Under the pieces are notes generated by a model. It was not told the DNA's origin and ran no database searches. It saw only the letters and a program-made list of their open reading frames with translations. A DNA stretch of 64,000 nucleotides from positions 23,614,221 to 23,678,220 of the forward strand of contig NW_025062479.1 in the NCBI RefSeq assembly GCF_000002995.4, read 5' to 3'. The position numbers and the translations under genes are program-made. This DNA is from Brugia malayi (lineage: Eukaryota; Nematoda; Chromadorea; Rhabditida; Onchocercidae). Below are positions 11,652-25,800 of this stretch, one piece after another. The stretch's first letter is position 1. Every line of letters starts with the position of its first letter.

Positions 11652-13871
11652 TTAAAAAAAAAAAAAAAAAAAAAATTTGATTGTACAGAAAAATTGAAAA
11701 TTAAATGATTAATTAAGAAGAAAAAAAAAAGGTAAAATTGAGGAATTTTGAAATAAAAAATAAAAAAAAGATTGTGAAAATTTATTTTACATTATCCGGT
11801 GCTATCCGGTGTTATCCGGTTTTTCTTTTTTTCGTTTTTAGCATTTACCATTTCAAAAAGGCAATGATCGTTATCAAATGTTACAATATTTTCGTGCAAA
11901 ATTATGCACATATTTGGCTAGCATTAATCGTGATTTCTGGATGATTCAAGCAGATACTTATTGGCGTAAAAATTTATTCGAAATTATAAGTATGTTAAAG
12001 TTAATCTATTATTATAGATAATAATAAAAAGTAATTTCTATATATGATAATTAATAATAATAGATGTGACATAATTTTCTATTAATTTTATTAATCTAAA
12101 TTTTAAATCAAAAATAATTTTCTATTGTTTTGATTAATTCTTAATTTTAATGAGTGAAAATAAAAAAATTAAACTTTGAAATAAGATTGAATTGGTATTT
12201 ATGATAGGTTTTTTTTTTAATTTTACAATAATAATTAGCATAAGTAATTAATAAATGATTTTATCAAATAGTTAGAAAAATTAAATTGATAAAATTTTTA
12301 TTCATTTTTATTTCTTCTTCATTTCAAAACAGATACACGTCAGATGTTAGATTTAAATGGAAATTTACTTTTTGATCAGGAAGGTGACAGAGGATTATTG
12401 GCTAAAATGATTGCTGGTGGTTATTTTTTTGTTAAAGCAGGCATCAAGTTAGCTTTTATTTATTTATTTATTTGTTTATTTCTTTTTTTTTTAAATACAA
12501 AAATAGATTTATGTATTACTATTCAATTCATTGCTATTACTAATATATGAGTGTTTGAAATTGAATTTAAATGAAATATTTGAAATGTTAAAAGAAATAA
12601 GTTTAAATTTGAGAAATTTCTAACCAAAATAAAAACAAAAATAAAACGAATAATTCATTATCATTTAAGATCAGAATGCTTTTTTAAAGAACTTTCAAGA
12701 CAATTGGAAAATTATTATGCTACAGATAATAATATTATGGGAGCATTGTGTTTTACAAAATATTGTAGTAATCAATGTGCATTCATACCTTACAGGTAAA
12801 TAAATTTTTTAAATGAATAAGATTAACAATCATCTCTTAGTTGAAATTTGATTTACAAAATTATTAATTTTTAGAAATACATCTCAAAGATATATTATTT
12901 GATCGCAATTTCTAGCATAATTTAACTTTTCTAAACTTATTTTTTTTACTAATTTTTTATTTTTTATAAATTTTTATAAAACTTATAACTTTTCTTTTTA
13001 AATTTATGATTAGAAAAAAACTTTTTTATGATAATATTCCAATTTTTTTTCTTTTTTTTCAGTTTAATTAGTAACTGGCGATGGCATTGGAGTAACAAAA
13101 CATATATTCCAGCATTACTCCAATTTGATGGTGGTTCAAGTTCAAAACAAAAACTTGATAATATGAAAAATCTTGGAGCAGAATTTGTTAATATTACCAA
13201 AATTAGGCAATATTATCAAGCAAAATGCTTTATGCATAAGATAATAACACCAGAAAATGCCATACCGGAATGGTCAATCTTTTTTGTTTTTTACTTTTGG
13301 TTTTCTTTTTTCCATAATTTAAATTTTAATATTACTCTTCAAAAAAAAAAATTTTTTTTCATGAATTAAATTTTGTGCCAATAGCAAGAGAAGACAACCA
13401 GCCAGAATGATGTGTTATATTTAATATACTATAATGATGTAGTTGAAAAAAGCTAGAAAGAAATATTAAACAATAATTGTAAATGAGTACTGTAAAAGTA
13501 CTGTAGAATTTTTATATTGCTGTAGAAAAGGGTACTGTATTTTTTACTAGTACTGTAAAATTTTTAATTCCATTTTCATGCCATTAAGTTTCATTCTACA
13601 AAATGGCTATTCCTTTTATAAAATTTGACATGCATATATAAATCGTTGAAAAAAAAAAATGATATGAATTAAATTATATTAAATTATTTATTTATTTTTT
13701 TTATTAAAAATTTGCAGGCGTTTGAAAGCAGAAGAAACTGATATCACGAAAAAACAACAATTAATCGTTTTTATTCATCAAATTTGTGAATGGTTAAATG
13801 AAAAAATACCAAAATTTGATTATATTTTACATGTGTACATATTTCCTTACTATTCTTACTATATTTTATAA
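10272..13871 (+). CDS. Putative nucleotide-diphospho-sugar transferase, type II membrane protein
   Basis: Eight exons join in phase: 10272-10445, 11136-11183, 11367-11525, 11842-11989, 12333-12447, 12670-12795, 13063-13272, 13718-13871 (377 aa). A hydrophobic segment at residues ~10-24 looks like a signal anchor for the ER/Golgi. The body matches the style of nematode-expanded nucleotide-diphospho-sugar transferase proteins (PF03407-like): a block with NWLCNV and LLIFAFD, then DFWMIQADTYWRKNLFEI at ~158-175 where the acidic sugar-nucleotide site is expected (QAD rather than DXD), then LLFDQEGD and a KMIAGGYFFVKA segment. Cysteines in the CFTKYCSNQC block probably form disulfides. The splice before 12670 uses a TTTAAG acceptor. 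The last exon may be extended past a possible donor near the end, so the C-terminus is the least certain part. The family call is by resemblance; substrate unknown. Confidence 0.65.
10480..10760. repeat. About 62-bp tandem repeat in intron 1 of the glycosyltransferase-like gene
   Basis: Four to five diverged copies of a unit containing TTAATTAATCGATTGAAAAT and TAATTAACATTTAATG. Non-coding, no splice-site copy evident. Confidence 0.75.
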
Positions 13872-15173
13872 AAGATTTTTTTTTTTAATAAATAAAAAAT
13901 TAAGCTCTTAAAGATTTAAATGATATATAATGTTTACCATTAAATCATTTATTGCATTAATTAACAATTCCGGAGAAAGAGAAGATATTTTTAAAGATTA
14001 AAGTTTTTTCTCTAATTCAATTTGATCTTAAACCTCTGATCTTTACCGTATTTTTCTTTTGTGTACTGATGAATTAGCCGAAAGATATGAATGAAATGCT
14101 TTTTATTTTATAAATAAATTTTTTTTTTCTTTAATTGAAAATATTGAAATTAATTTTCAGTATTATAATTTAAAAAGATTATCTAATTAACAACTGGAAT
14201 AAATGCAAGAGGATCGTATCACATTCAAATCTTCATTCATAATTTTGAAATTTTATTTTTATTATGCTAAAAAAGAAAAATGACATGCAATTTATAAATT
14301 ATAAATGATAAAAAAATATTTTCTCTTCCTAAATAAACCGTTAAATTAACATTTTCTCTCTTTAACAATTTGTTAATAAAATGAAGTGATTTAATTTATG
14401 AAATGATTCATATTATTAAATGAAATGATCCGTTTTCGAGATCGTCACTAATTTATCAAATCATCCATATTCGAGATCGTAGCCAACTTGTGCTTTATGC
14501 TCTTTGGTTTCCTATAATAAAATTATACTTAGTTTGTGCTTAACAATTGCTTTTTTTATAAATAAAGAAACTGGACATTTACAATAATTTCATTGAGTTT
14601 GTTTTAAAAATTCAGGATGAAATACATTAATGTAACTAATTGCATCTTTCAGCTTTTCACAGAGTTTAAACTTTATAAAAAAAAAAAAAGAAAAAAATAT
14701 GCATAATTTAGTTATCAGATATGAATATAAATGAAATTTACTGTTATAGCATTCATTTGTTAATATTATTTCAAGTTGAGTGGTTACCTTAAGTAATAAT
14801 TAAGTAATAATTAACTAAAAGGTAAATTATTAAAATGGAATGGTAAAAATCGTAATCCAAGAAGAGTTGTCATCAAATTCATTCCATTGCAATTTATAAT
14901 TTGTGAAAATTGTTTTCAAAATAAAAAATCATATGAGCAAATTAGATGATAATTGACAAGAAAGAAGCATGTTTCCAGAAATAAATGATGAATATTTATT
15001 TTTTTTTAAAAAAAAAAAAGGTGAATTGATTGTTAATGGAAGGATCTTAAAATTGATAAAATTAGTTCTTAGAATTTATTATTGCATAACAATTTTTTTT
15101 TTCTGGAATTAATTTATAAAATTATTTAGCTTACTGTAGGTTAATTGGAAACCTGAATAACTATTAACAACTG
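13872..15173. other. Intergenic between glycosyltransferase-like gene and small HSP
   Basis: AT-rich with poly-A/T tracts; no gene recognised. The last 200 bp before the small HSP carry two TTCnnGAA cores (separate entry). Confidence 0.6.
14973..15108 (+). promoter_or_regulatory. Possible heat shock elements upstream of small HSP
   Basis: Two inverted HSF pentamer pairs are present: TTCCAGAA at 14973-14980 and TTCTGGAA at 15101-15108, the latter about 65 bp before the start codon. HSF1 binds arrays of nGAAn; each site here has only two units, so function is an inference from position and gene identity. Confidence 0.35.
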
Positions 15174-16562
15174 ATGAATCCACCGGAACAGCACCGCGAT
15201 ATTCAGCCTTCCGGTCATCGGTCATGTTTCTATGATGGCGATTTCATGTCATTTAATGAAACTGTCAGACGAATGTTTGAAAGCTTATTTCATGGCTTAG
15301 AGCAACATTACCGCCAACTTGGAATAGGCTGGAGCGGTTCACCGACAAATGCGACATCATATCAATGCAATCTTGACGGTTCACTTAGACAGGTTTGCAT
15401 TCTTAGAATTTAAATCAGATTAATAAGAAATTGTTTACTTTTTTAATTTTAGAATTGTTTCAATTCTTTTTGCAATTTTCAAGTTTCCATTTAGCGCTCG
15501 AAATTAAAAGACAAAGTTTTTCAATGAAGAAATTTCAGCATTGTGTATTTTTTTGTTTTTATTAATAACTTTTACATTAAATTATTTCAAGTAAGATTAA
15601 AATTTGATGAATAAATAGAAATGAATTTATATTTACAAAAATTTCAAATATTCCTTTCATCTTAGATTGCAAACGATGCGGAAAATTATGTTATGGAAAT
15701 GGATGTGTCACAATTTCATCCGAGCGAATTAAAAGTTAATCTACATCAAGGTGAACTATCAATTGAAGGACATCAAAAGCAGCAACGTGATCAGCATGGT
15801 TTCATTGAACGACACTTCGTTCGTCGATTCACGCTGCCTGGTGATATCGATAAAACCACTTTAACTTCTCACTTGAAAGGTTATTTTTGAAATTTGATAG
15901 AAATTTAAATCTATTGAATTTCAATTCAAAATCACTAAAACTTATTAAAGAGCGAAATAGTTATTTAGTTGAAATGTTTCTTTATAAAAGTAAAGCAAAA
16001 AGGAAAAACGACTACTTTTGATATGGTAAACAGATATATTAATCAGACTTACGGTAAGCAGATATACGGTAATCAAGCATATAAATGGTAATCAGATACA
16101 TCAATCATACATACTGTAAGCTAGTATATGACACGGTAACCAAATATATTAATCAAAATACGGTAGTCGGGTATGTAATACGGTATCCAGACACATTGAT
16201 CAAGAATACGGTAATCGGATATTTAGTACGGTAGTCAGATAATTAATCAAGCATACGGTACATAATATGGTATTGAGATATACTGGTTTCTTGTTTTTGT
16301 TTGATAAGAATTGCATACACTTACTGTGACATAACTAAAGACTGTCACATTCAATCAAAAATAATTAGCTGCAAAAATCATTGAAGATTATAAATTTTCA
16401 GAAAATGGTATTCTAGAAATAAAAGCTCGGAAGAAGAATGTTCCACCAGTAACTCCGACACGAAATATTCCAATTCAAATGAATACTGTCGATCAACAAC
16501 ACTCCAAAAATGCAAAAGGTAGCAATGCAAGCTCAAGTCGAACAGGAACTACTGATCATTGA
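15174..16562 (+). CDS. Small heat shock protein (alpha-crystallin/HSP20 family)
   Basis: ATP-independent chaperone that holds unfolding proteins. Three exons in phase: 15174-15392, 15666-15879, 16402-16562 (197 aa). The N-terminal region (1-73) is polar, with an amphipathic MFESLFHGLEQ stretch. The alpha-crystallin domain follows from about residue 74, with YVMEMDVSQFHPSELKVN, then GELSIEGHQK and the basic HFVRRFTLPGDID block typical of HSP20 proteins. It ends in ENGILEIKA. The C-terminal extension is hydrophilic (Gln/Ser/Asn) and includes an IPI tripeptide that could serve as the I-x-I docking motif. Closest in layout to nematode non-HSP16 small HSPs; the exact orthologue is not assigned. 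Confidence 0.92.
16010..16270. repeat. Degenerate ACGGTAATC repeat in small HSP intron 2
   Basis: Short irregular repeats of ACGGTAATCAGATAT-like units (about 25-35 bp apart) inside intron 2. Strongly diverged. Confidence 0.6.
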
Positions 16563-16584
16563 TTGAACACAATACATTCTTAAC

Positions 16585-17625
16585 ATAATATTTTATCACT
16601 GCTAGTCTAAAATATTAAACAAACAGATCAATAACATTTTATCACTGCTATTTTGATATCAATGCTATTCTGGAAATATTAAATAAACTGATCAGTCACA
16701 TTTTACCATTGTTATTGCAAAATATCGAATAAATAGATCAATAACATTCTATCAATGCTATTCTGGAAATATTAAACAAACAAATCAATAACATTTTATC
16801 ACTGCTATTTTGATATTAATACTATTCTGGAAATATTAAATAAACTGATCAGTCACATTTTATCATTGTTATTGCAAAATATCGAATAAATAGATCAATG
16901 ACATTCTATCAATGCTAATCTGAAAATATTAAACAAACAGATCAATAACATCTTATCACTGCTATTTTGATATCAATGCTATTCTGGAAATATTAAATAA
17001 ACTGATCAGTCACATTTTATCATTGTTATTGCAAAATATCGAATAAATAGATCAATGACATTCTATCAATGCTAATCTGAAAATATTAAACAAACAGATC
17101 AATAACATTTTATCACTGCTATTTTGATATCAATGCTATTCTGGAAATATTAAATAAACTGATCAGTCACATTTTATCATTGTTATTGCAAAATATCGAA
17201 TAAATAGATCAATAACATTCTATCAATGCTATTCTGGAAATATTAAATAAACTGATCAATAACATTTTATCACTGCTATTTTGGAAATATTAAATAAACC
17301 GGTCAATAACATTTTATCATTGTTATTCCAAAATATCGAATAAATAGATCAATGACATTCTATCAATGCTAATCTGAAAATATTAAACAAACAAATCAAT
17401 AACATTTTATCACTGCTATTTTGATATTAATACTATTCTGGAAATATTAAATAAACTGATCAGTCACATTTTATCATTGTTATTGCAAAATATCGAATAA
17501 ATAGATCAATGACATTTTATCACTGCTAGTCTAAAATATTAAACAAACAGATCAATAACATCTTATCACTGCTATTTTGATATCAATGCTATTCTGGAAA
17601 TATCAAATAAACTGATCAACATTAA
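16585..17625. repeat. Satellite array 3' of the small HSP
   Basis: About 1 kb of tandem repeats starting roughly 20 bp after the stop codon. Monomers of about 45-60 bp of three related kinds (cores ACATTTTATCACTGCTATTT, AACTGATCAGTCACATTTTA and AATAAATAGATCAATGACAT) form a higher-order block repeated about six times with rearrangements. The gene's transcript must end before or inside it. Confidence 0.9.
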
Positions 17626-17999
17626 CAATTTTCTTCCTAGGAGAAAAATCTTTCCTGCAAAGTTCATACTTTTGAAACAAAAATTGGCTAATATAACAGA
17701 AATCAACTTGCTTATTCATAAAAAATGTTTTATATTCTCAAATAGATTTTTTTATCAATCCTAAAACATTGATTTTTTTACATAAACGATGATAACAATG
17801 TTATAATGGAAACAAAAAAAAAATTTTTTTTATAACAGATTCTAACTAATTTGGATTAAAATTCATCTTTTTAATTAATTTAAAGTCAATTTACAGTTTT
17901 ATACGTCAAAATTGTTGCTATAGCATATTAAAAAGTTAACAATAATTTCAAAAAATGATATAGTGATAAGAAGTTTAGTGATAAGAAGGCAATAAATAA
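17626..17999. other. Gap between two converging genes
   Basis: AT-rich spacer between the satellite and the stop codon of the minus-strand astacin gene. No gene; presumably the 3' end of the astacin transcript. Confidence 0.6.
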
Positions 18000-19804
18000 T
18001 CAATCTGGAATGCAAACAGTTCCATTATAATGATATCCGCTACAACATCCTCGTCTATCCAATTTCAACCAATCATTTCCACTTTTCCAGCCCAAATAAA
18101 CAGTAAACGTTGACATTGAACATAAATGATAAAAATATCTTAAAAAAAATAAAATTCATTCATTTCAACCTTAAAAAATAAAATTTGTATTACATTAATT
18201 TATTTCAGGAAAAAAAAAAACGAAACTAAAGTTAAAAACAAAAATTAAAGGTAAACTAAAGTAAATTCAACATCAAATAGCATGTAAACATTTGATAAAA
18301 ATTTTTAATTTCAAACATAACAATAAGTGGTAAAAATATAATTATTGTTTTTTTTTACCTTAGTTTAATTCTTTTTCCCAAATGAATTAATATTTTCATT
18401 GTTAAAATTTTAAATTTTTAAAAAATTTTAAATTTAAAAATAATTAATTTTGCTCTGATCATTTATTCGTCTCATCCTTTTCTTTGACAAATAATATAAA
18501 ACAATACAAATGTACTTTTCGCAAAGTCGTTCACCAGAAAATGCTGATCTAACATATTGTTTATATTTGTATTGATCCACGTTTAACTTGTCATCAGGTG
18601 GCATATAAACATCTGTTAATTTTAAAATTTTAAATTTAAAACATATTTATGCAAAGAAAGGAAATAAAAATTTATTTAATCTGTAGTTTTTTGTTTTTAC
18701 AAATTTTTTGTCGCACTGAAAAGATTGCTATTGTATGCAAAATTTCAAATAATTTACCTGCAAACTTTTATTTAGATTTTTTGTATTATATCAATTTAAG
18801 AATTCAAAAAATTATAAATTGAAAAATAAGACAAAATCTGTGTCAAAGATAAATAAACAAACCTTAATTTTTGAGTTTTTATGTATTTTTTTTAAAAACA
18901 AATGTCTATGATATATTCAATTTTTTTTTTTTTTTTCATCTTAAATGAACTAACTAATTTCAAATATAGTATTTTATTTGAAAGTATTAATATTTAAATT
19001 TTTATGCATTTTATTTTATTTTTAATTTTTCACCTTTATCTGTAGCAAATTGTAAATTCTTGTACAGACTACATGGTACAACTAATCGTCCAACACAATT
19101 AAAATTTTGCCAAATTGGACATCGCTTTTCGCCACATTTTTTCATATCTTCTTTTGGTCCACTAAAACTCATATCTTATTGATTGATCGATTGATTGATT
19201 GATTGATTGGACTGATTGATATTAACCATTTTAAATGTTTAACCATTCAATTCTCAATTATTACATAAAAATGTTTCTATTACTTCAAAAATAATCCATT
19301 ATTAATATTATGCAAAAAAAATTTTTTTTTTTTAAATTAGTTAATATTTTCAAACTTAGAGTAATCTAGTAATCGTTAAAAAATTTCTTAATTTTTTTTT
19401 TTTTTTTTTTTTTTAAATAAAACTTATAAAATCATTTAAGTACTGATATAATTAATGATAATTGCTGAACTTTTAGATGGAAATAAAATTCAAAATAATT
19501 TTCGAATTCTAAATTTTGTAAAAAAAAGTGAAAAAAAAAGGAAACCTTACGGACAATACTGATTTTTGCCATAACATGCACGAATACGACGTTGTTTACC
19601 ACAACCGCCACATGTTACCGAACATGCGCTCCATTTGCCCCAATTGCTCCAAGCTGATGTTGCTAAATAATTTAATTCATTTTATTATAATTTATTAATT
19701 TTTTGAAAATTAAATTTTCCTTACTCTTTTATATTTTACAAAAAAAGAGAAAAATTTCTTTTAACAATTTTTTTAATAGTTCAATAATAATAATAATAAT
19801 AATA

Positions 19805-19860
<56 letters not shown>

Positions 19861-22800
19861 TAACAAAACAATTCATAATTTACCTATAATTATGCATTAT
19901 TTTAGAAAACACTTCAGAAATTTCATTTTTTGCCCAAAAAATAGTGAAAAAATTAGTTTTTATAAAATTTAAAATTTTTTAAAATGAAATATACCTGTTG
20001 TTATAGATGTAGTAGTAGTAGGAGTAGTAGTAGTAGCAGTAGTAGATCTTGTTCTTGTTGTTATTGTTGTTGCTGTTGTTGTTGTTGTTGTTGTTGTCAT
20101 AATCTATTTATTTTTGTTTTTATTTATTTTTAATTTACAGAAATTATGATTCTATGCAATTTGTATGAAATAAATTAAAAAGCTAAAAATTATAAAAAAA
20201 GTTTCTACAAATTATGACAATGCTATTTGTAGAAACTTTCTTTGAAAACAGTAATGTCCTTTCTGCAAATTGACATCAAAAAATTGAATCCAATCACAAA
20301 AGGTAGTATTTTTTCTAATTTCTCTGCATCAATTAAAATTTAATTCTTCAAATTTTTTCAAAAAAAAAAAAAAAATCAAATATTCTAGAAATAATATATG
20401 GTCAAAGTTGCAGACTTACTAATTTCTTATGTGGCAGAAATTTTGATGCTGAACCGTCCAAATCATCTGAATTATTCATCATTTCTGATTTAATTAATTA
20501 TTATTTAATTAATTATTTATTTTACAACAAGATAATTTTCTTTTTTCTTTAGCAAAAAGATAATCATATCATTTCTTTTTTCTTTAGCTTTCTTTTCTTC
20601 ACTTTTCTTCTTATAAGTAATATGCGTGACTCATTACGTGATCTACGTTATATGCAGATGTAGACAGCATCGACGTGATGGCATATCATTTCACGTGTAT
20701 GTGAACCGGGCGTTTCTCATTTCCTATATTTATTTATTTGTTTTTTCTTGAAAACTTAGTATTAATTAGTGATTACGTCTATTTGATTTTTTAATAAGTG
20801 CTTTCTTGGATTTCTACGTACAAATCATATTTATGTTGAACGATGGTATACGCTTTACTTCTATTTACTTACTTTTTTACGTCATTCACGTATTAGTATT
20901 AGAGCTAATTTTTTTTTTTTTTTGTGACTTTTATTTTTTATTTCTCTTCCATTAAAAATTTAAAACTTACATAGCTTGTAACGCAATTTGAATCCCCATG
21001 TACCGAAACCATCGGTGAGAACATTTGCTGTATAAATAATAACGAAAGTATTACTTTCACTTGCTATCCATGCATTTGGTGGTTCACAACAATGCCTTGA
21101 ACCTTAATTAATTGCTTACTGTTTTGTTTATACCCTTAATTGTTTACAATGTATCTTTGAAAAGATTTTTTCTTTAAAATAAGAATGAAAACTTTAAAAA
21201 TTATAATTCTAAGTCAATTTTTGAAAAAAAAAAGTTTCAAAACTCTTTTCTTTGTAATGATTAAACGAAATTCTAAGTGTAATTGTGAAATGAATTGAGA
21301 TGAGATAAGAATAATCAGAAATTTTCTCCTCAATATATAATATTTACAATACTAGCTGAATAAAACTAACCAGTTGAAATCATATCTGTTTTAAATTTCA
21401 GTTCTAAATAACTAGTACATGTTGCTTTGCAAGGTAATTGTAATTCATCAACGTATACGAGCACTTGCGCATTGGACTGCAATTTATGATGAAGTGTTGT
21501 GGGGGTAAATGTTCAAAAAGAATTAAAAATGAACTGACAAAAAGCATTTAATAAAAAGGAATAGTTAATGTGATGATGATAAAAGATGGGTTGAAATGAT
21601 TTAATGAGTTATGGTACTATAGAAATCAGACAAAAATGATATAATGGTATATTTGAAATTGCTTACAAAATCTTTCAAAAATTGTTCTCTGAATAAGGTT
21701 ACAGAAAAGAAAGTAACTGGAAAAGATTTCGATTAAAATGTTGTTATTAAATCAGAATAAAAAAAGACTTAAATTTAAGGAATATAATTAATTTTTGAAA
21801 TGTTTCACTAGCATTTATTTCATTGCTTAGAGAATAATGATAATACTGATAACGATTAAAATTGAATGATATTGCGTAAAACAAATTAAAATGAAATAAG
21901 AATAAAGCTTAATAATGATTGCAAAGTGTAACTGAATGCCTAACAATTTTTTGCTTACGGTAGCAGTGCTACAGTAATTACGCTATTACCGTAGCAGACT
22001 AATGTTACAGTAATCATTATTATTAAACTACAGTATGCATTTTTTGACATTTTTTTTTCATTCAGACTATTGAAAAAAACATTAAACCATATTATAAGAG
22101 TATATAATGAATAATAGTGAGTTTTTTTCTTTTTTTCACCAAATATTTTTGTGATAGCTTATTAACTCATTAAGTGCATATATTTGTAAAATAATTTATT
22201 TTGATAAAAAAAAAAAAAAAATTTATTATTTAAATCCATCTTGCAGTTTTCTTCAAAACTTACCCTAATCCTCCAGACGCAATGAACATTACCATTTTGG
22301 GCAGTAATTGTAATGTTTTGATAATCATAACCAGCCAACAAATCACCACCACATTTAGGTGTTTCTAAAAATTATAATTAACTTTTTTAAAGTTACAATA
22401 CAATAAACCTCTTTGTTTTTAATTTTATCTTTTAGTAAGATAAAAAAATGAGAGAAAAAAGAACCACAATTAAAAATTAAAATTCTACAAGCGTTAATTT
22501 CTTTTTTCACCTGGCAATTTTTGAAACTTGTTGGAAAAAATTAAAATATATTATGTTGAAATAATTTTCTATTAAATGCATAAGATAGTTTTATCCCTAA
22601 AACTATTTTAGTTTTATATCTCAAATGAGTGAAATTATTTATTCAACAAATATTTTCCAATTATAGCTATGCCTATGTAAAATATTTTGTTATAATATGT
22701 TGTAAATTGCTTTCAATCTTACTGTTAACATCTTTTAGAGTAATAAACAACTTTAAATTCAATGGTAAGAATTTGTTGTAAGCTCGTTGTTCAATTAGCT

Positions 22801-25800
22801 TTCATAAAAGTTAATTGTAATTAAAATATCGAAATATTATTTAGATCATCCATTTTGATAGTTATTACCACAGGAAATTGACTTAATACAATTTTCTGCG
22901 TCAATCAAAAGTGAAATTAATTCTTTTTTAATTTTTTTTTTCAAATCACTATAATTATGCACTTTGTTTGTAGACCAACGCCTATTATGTAAAAAATTAA
23001 AGTTATTGTTTGCGGTTAGTTTTTTTCGATATAGCAAAATTCGATTTTCGGATTGTCGCAGCATTCAGTCAGTCACTCAATTCATTTTCAGCAAACGATG
23101 ACATAGCAGCAGCAATGACAATAATGGAAGAATAGAATGACAATTAGAAAGCAAAAAGTGCGACAATTGCGCTTAGTGAACAATTTAATATTTACTTTGT
23201 TCATTTCTTTCATATAATTGCATAAGCGTTATACTGGATGGTATTGCTGGTACAGTAATAACATATAATAAAAGAAATCTTCTGATATGCCTAATTTTAG
23301 GTAATTTAGCCAGTCAGATAGAAATTTATCAGAAATGAAAATTCTAAAAATAAATTATGTATATATACTCGATGCTAAGTTTCTTTCTATGAGCATACAA
23401 ATTGCCCATTTAAGTGATTTCTAAAAATTTTAATACATCACTATGATCTACTAGCCATTTTTGCTTGCTATAAACAATCGATCAATTTCTAATTGAATTT
23501 ATCAACTGATCATATCGATCGAACAATCTCGACACTTTCATTTGAAATATATTTTGGTATTGCTAATGATTTAAATTAAAATGATATAAATCAAAAATGT
23601 CTTTTCTTTTATAAAAATTGAAAATTTTGTTAAAAATTAAAAAACTTACTACTTTTTTCCACTGATAAACAATTTCGTCCACCTAATCCAGTCGGACATT
23701 TGCACTCATAACAATTATTTGGATTTGTATATCCACCATTATAACAGTTCATTCGATATCTACAAGTATCTGAAATAAACCATAGAAAAATTTTTTTTGA
23801 TTTTAAATTCGATTTCTCATTTCAGTAAAATATTCTTAATTTTTTTTTTTTTTAAAAATAATTCTCGTAAAACCTAAATTATTTCGTTCTATTTTTTTTT
23901 TTTTTTTTGTTTTGAAATATTTCAAAAATTTATGCACCGATTAGCTAATTTTTTTGCTTAGCATTATTATGAACTTGTTGATTTAATTAAAACTTGAAAT
24001 GTTAATTCTTAATTTGATTCGAAATTTTCAGAAATTTTATCACTTTTGGATTAAATAGGAAAACGGAAACTAAAACGCATAAATTATAAATATTAGTGCA
24101 ATAAATTTTAATTGATAATTAATAAACATAAATATAATTGATAATTAATAAACATAAATATTAGTGCAATAAATTTTAATTGATAATTAATAAACATAAA
24201 TATTAGTGCAATAAATTTTAATTGATAATTAATAAACATAAATATAATTGATAATTAATAAACATAAATATAATTGATAATTAATAAACATAAATAATAC
24301 TGCAGTAAATTTTAATTGAATTTATTCTGTGAAAATTTACCATTGCAATAGCGTAAATTAATCATTTTTGCATCCTTGAATGAAAGTGCTTGTCGTTGTC
24401 CGATCGTTTGCTGATACCGACGATCGCGTGTCTCAATCGTATACCTTTAAATAATTTACTAATAATGTTTACTTAACAATTCATTAAAAATCTTACCTTA
24501 TGTAAAATTTAATTCAATTAAAAATCTTATATTACGTTATATAATATTTAATTAATACAAATATTATCTTCTGCATAATTTAATTCAATAAAAATCTCAT
24601 ATTATGTTATATAAAATTTAATTCAATTAAAAATCTTATATTACCTTGTATAATATTTAATTCAGTACAAATATTACCTTATGTATAATTTAATTCAATA
24701 AAAATCTCATATTATCTTATATAAAATTTAATTCAATTAAAAATCTTATATTACCTTGTATAATATTTAATTCAGTACAAATATTACCTTCTGTAAAATT
24801 TAATTCAAATCAAATTTTATATTATCTTATGTAGTATAATTTTATGTTCCATAAATTTTTTTTACCAACAAAATAAAAAAGTATATATTTATAAAGAAAA
24901 TCGATTAATTAATTTTAAACGATATTATCTTTTAGAAAAAAAATTATATACAGAAATCATCGTTGTATAAGCAATTTATAATCACTATATCATAATGTAT
25001 CAACATTTTAATAACATTATCACAAGTATATAATATTTTAATAACATTATTATATACTTATGATAATGTTATTTTATTTTAATAATACAATAATTATATT
25101 AAAATTTTATAATGCAATAATTTAAACCTATCAAAACTAATTGTAAATGCTTTAGAACCATAATGCATCAGTGAACCATAATCATATGATAATCCCATAT
25201 TATCAGTATTTAGTGTTGTTCGTTTTTCAAAATTTCCTTGAGTACCCTAAAATTAATCATAATTAAATGGATGAATGAGTGAATTAAAAAAAAAAATAAG
25301 TAATCATTAAATAAATTTCACAAAATTTATAAAAGATATAATTTTTTTTTTTTTTTTTTTGGAACAAAAGATTTAAAAATAATGAATTTATTAAATATAT
25401 CAAAGTTCGGATTAAATTTTAATTTAATTATCAATAATTTATTACTGGATAAATATTCATATGATTAATCCAAATATTACTATCACGATCGCTACGTGAT
25501 TGCTCATGCCATAAGCCAAGTGCATGTAATACTTCATGTGCAACTATACCCATCTAAATTAATTTAAATTAATTAAATTAAATTAATTAAACTAAATTTA
25601 ATTTAAATTAAGCAAATACTTTTCATTGTTACAATAGCAATTTTTTTTTTTTTTTTTGCATATATACAATATTTATAAATGTTAAAATGTCAAAAAAAAA
25701 AAAAAAAATAAAATTTATCATTATTTAAATATATGTCAAATTTAATTAAAAGTAATAATTAAAATTGAAAAAAGGCATAATTTTTATTTAAATTATAATT

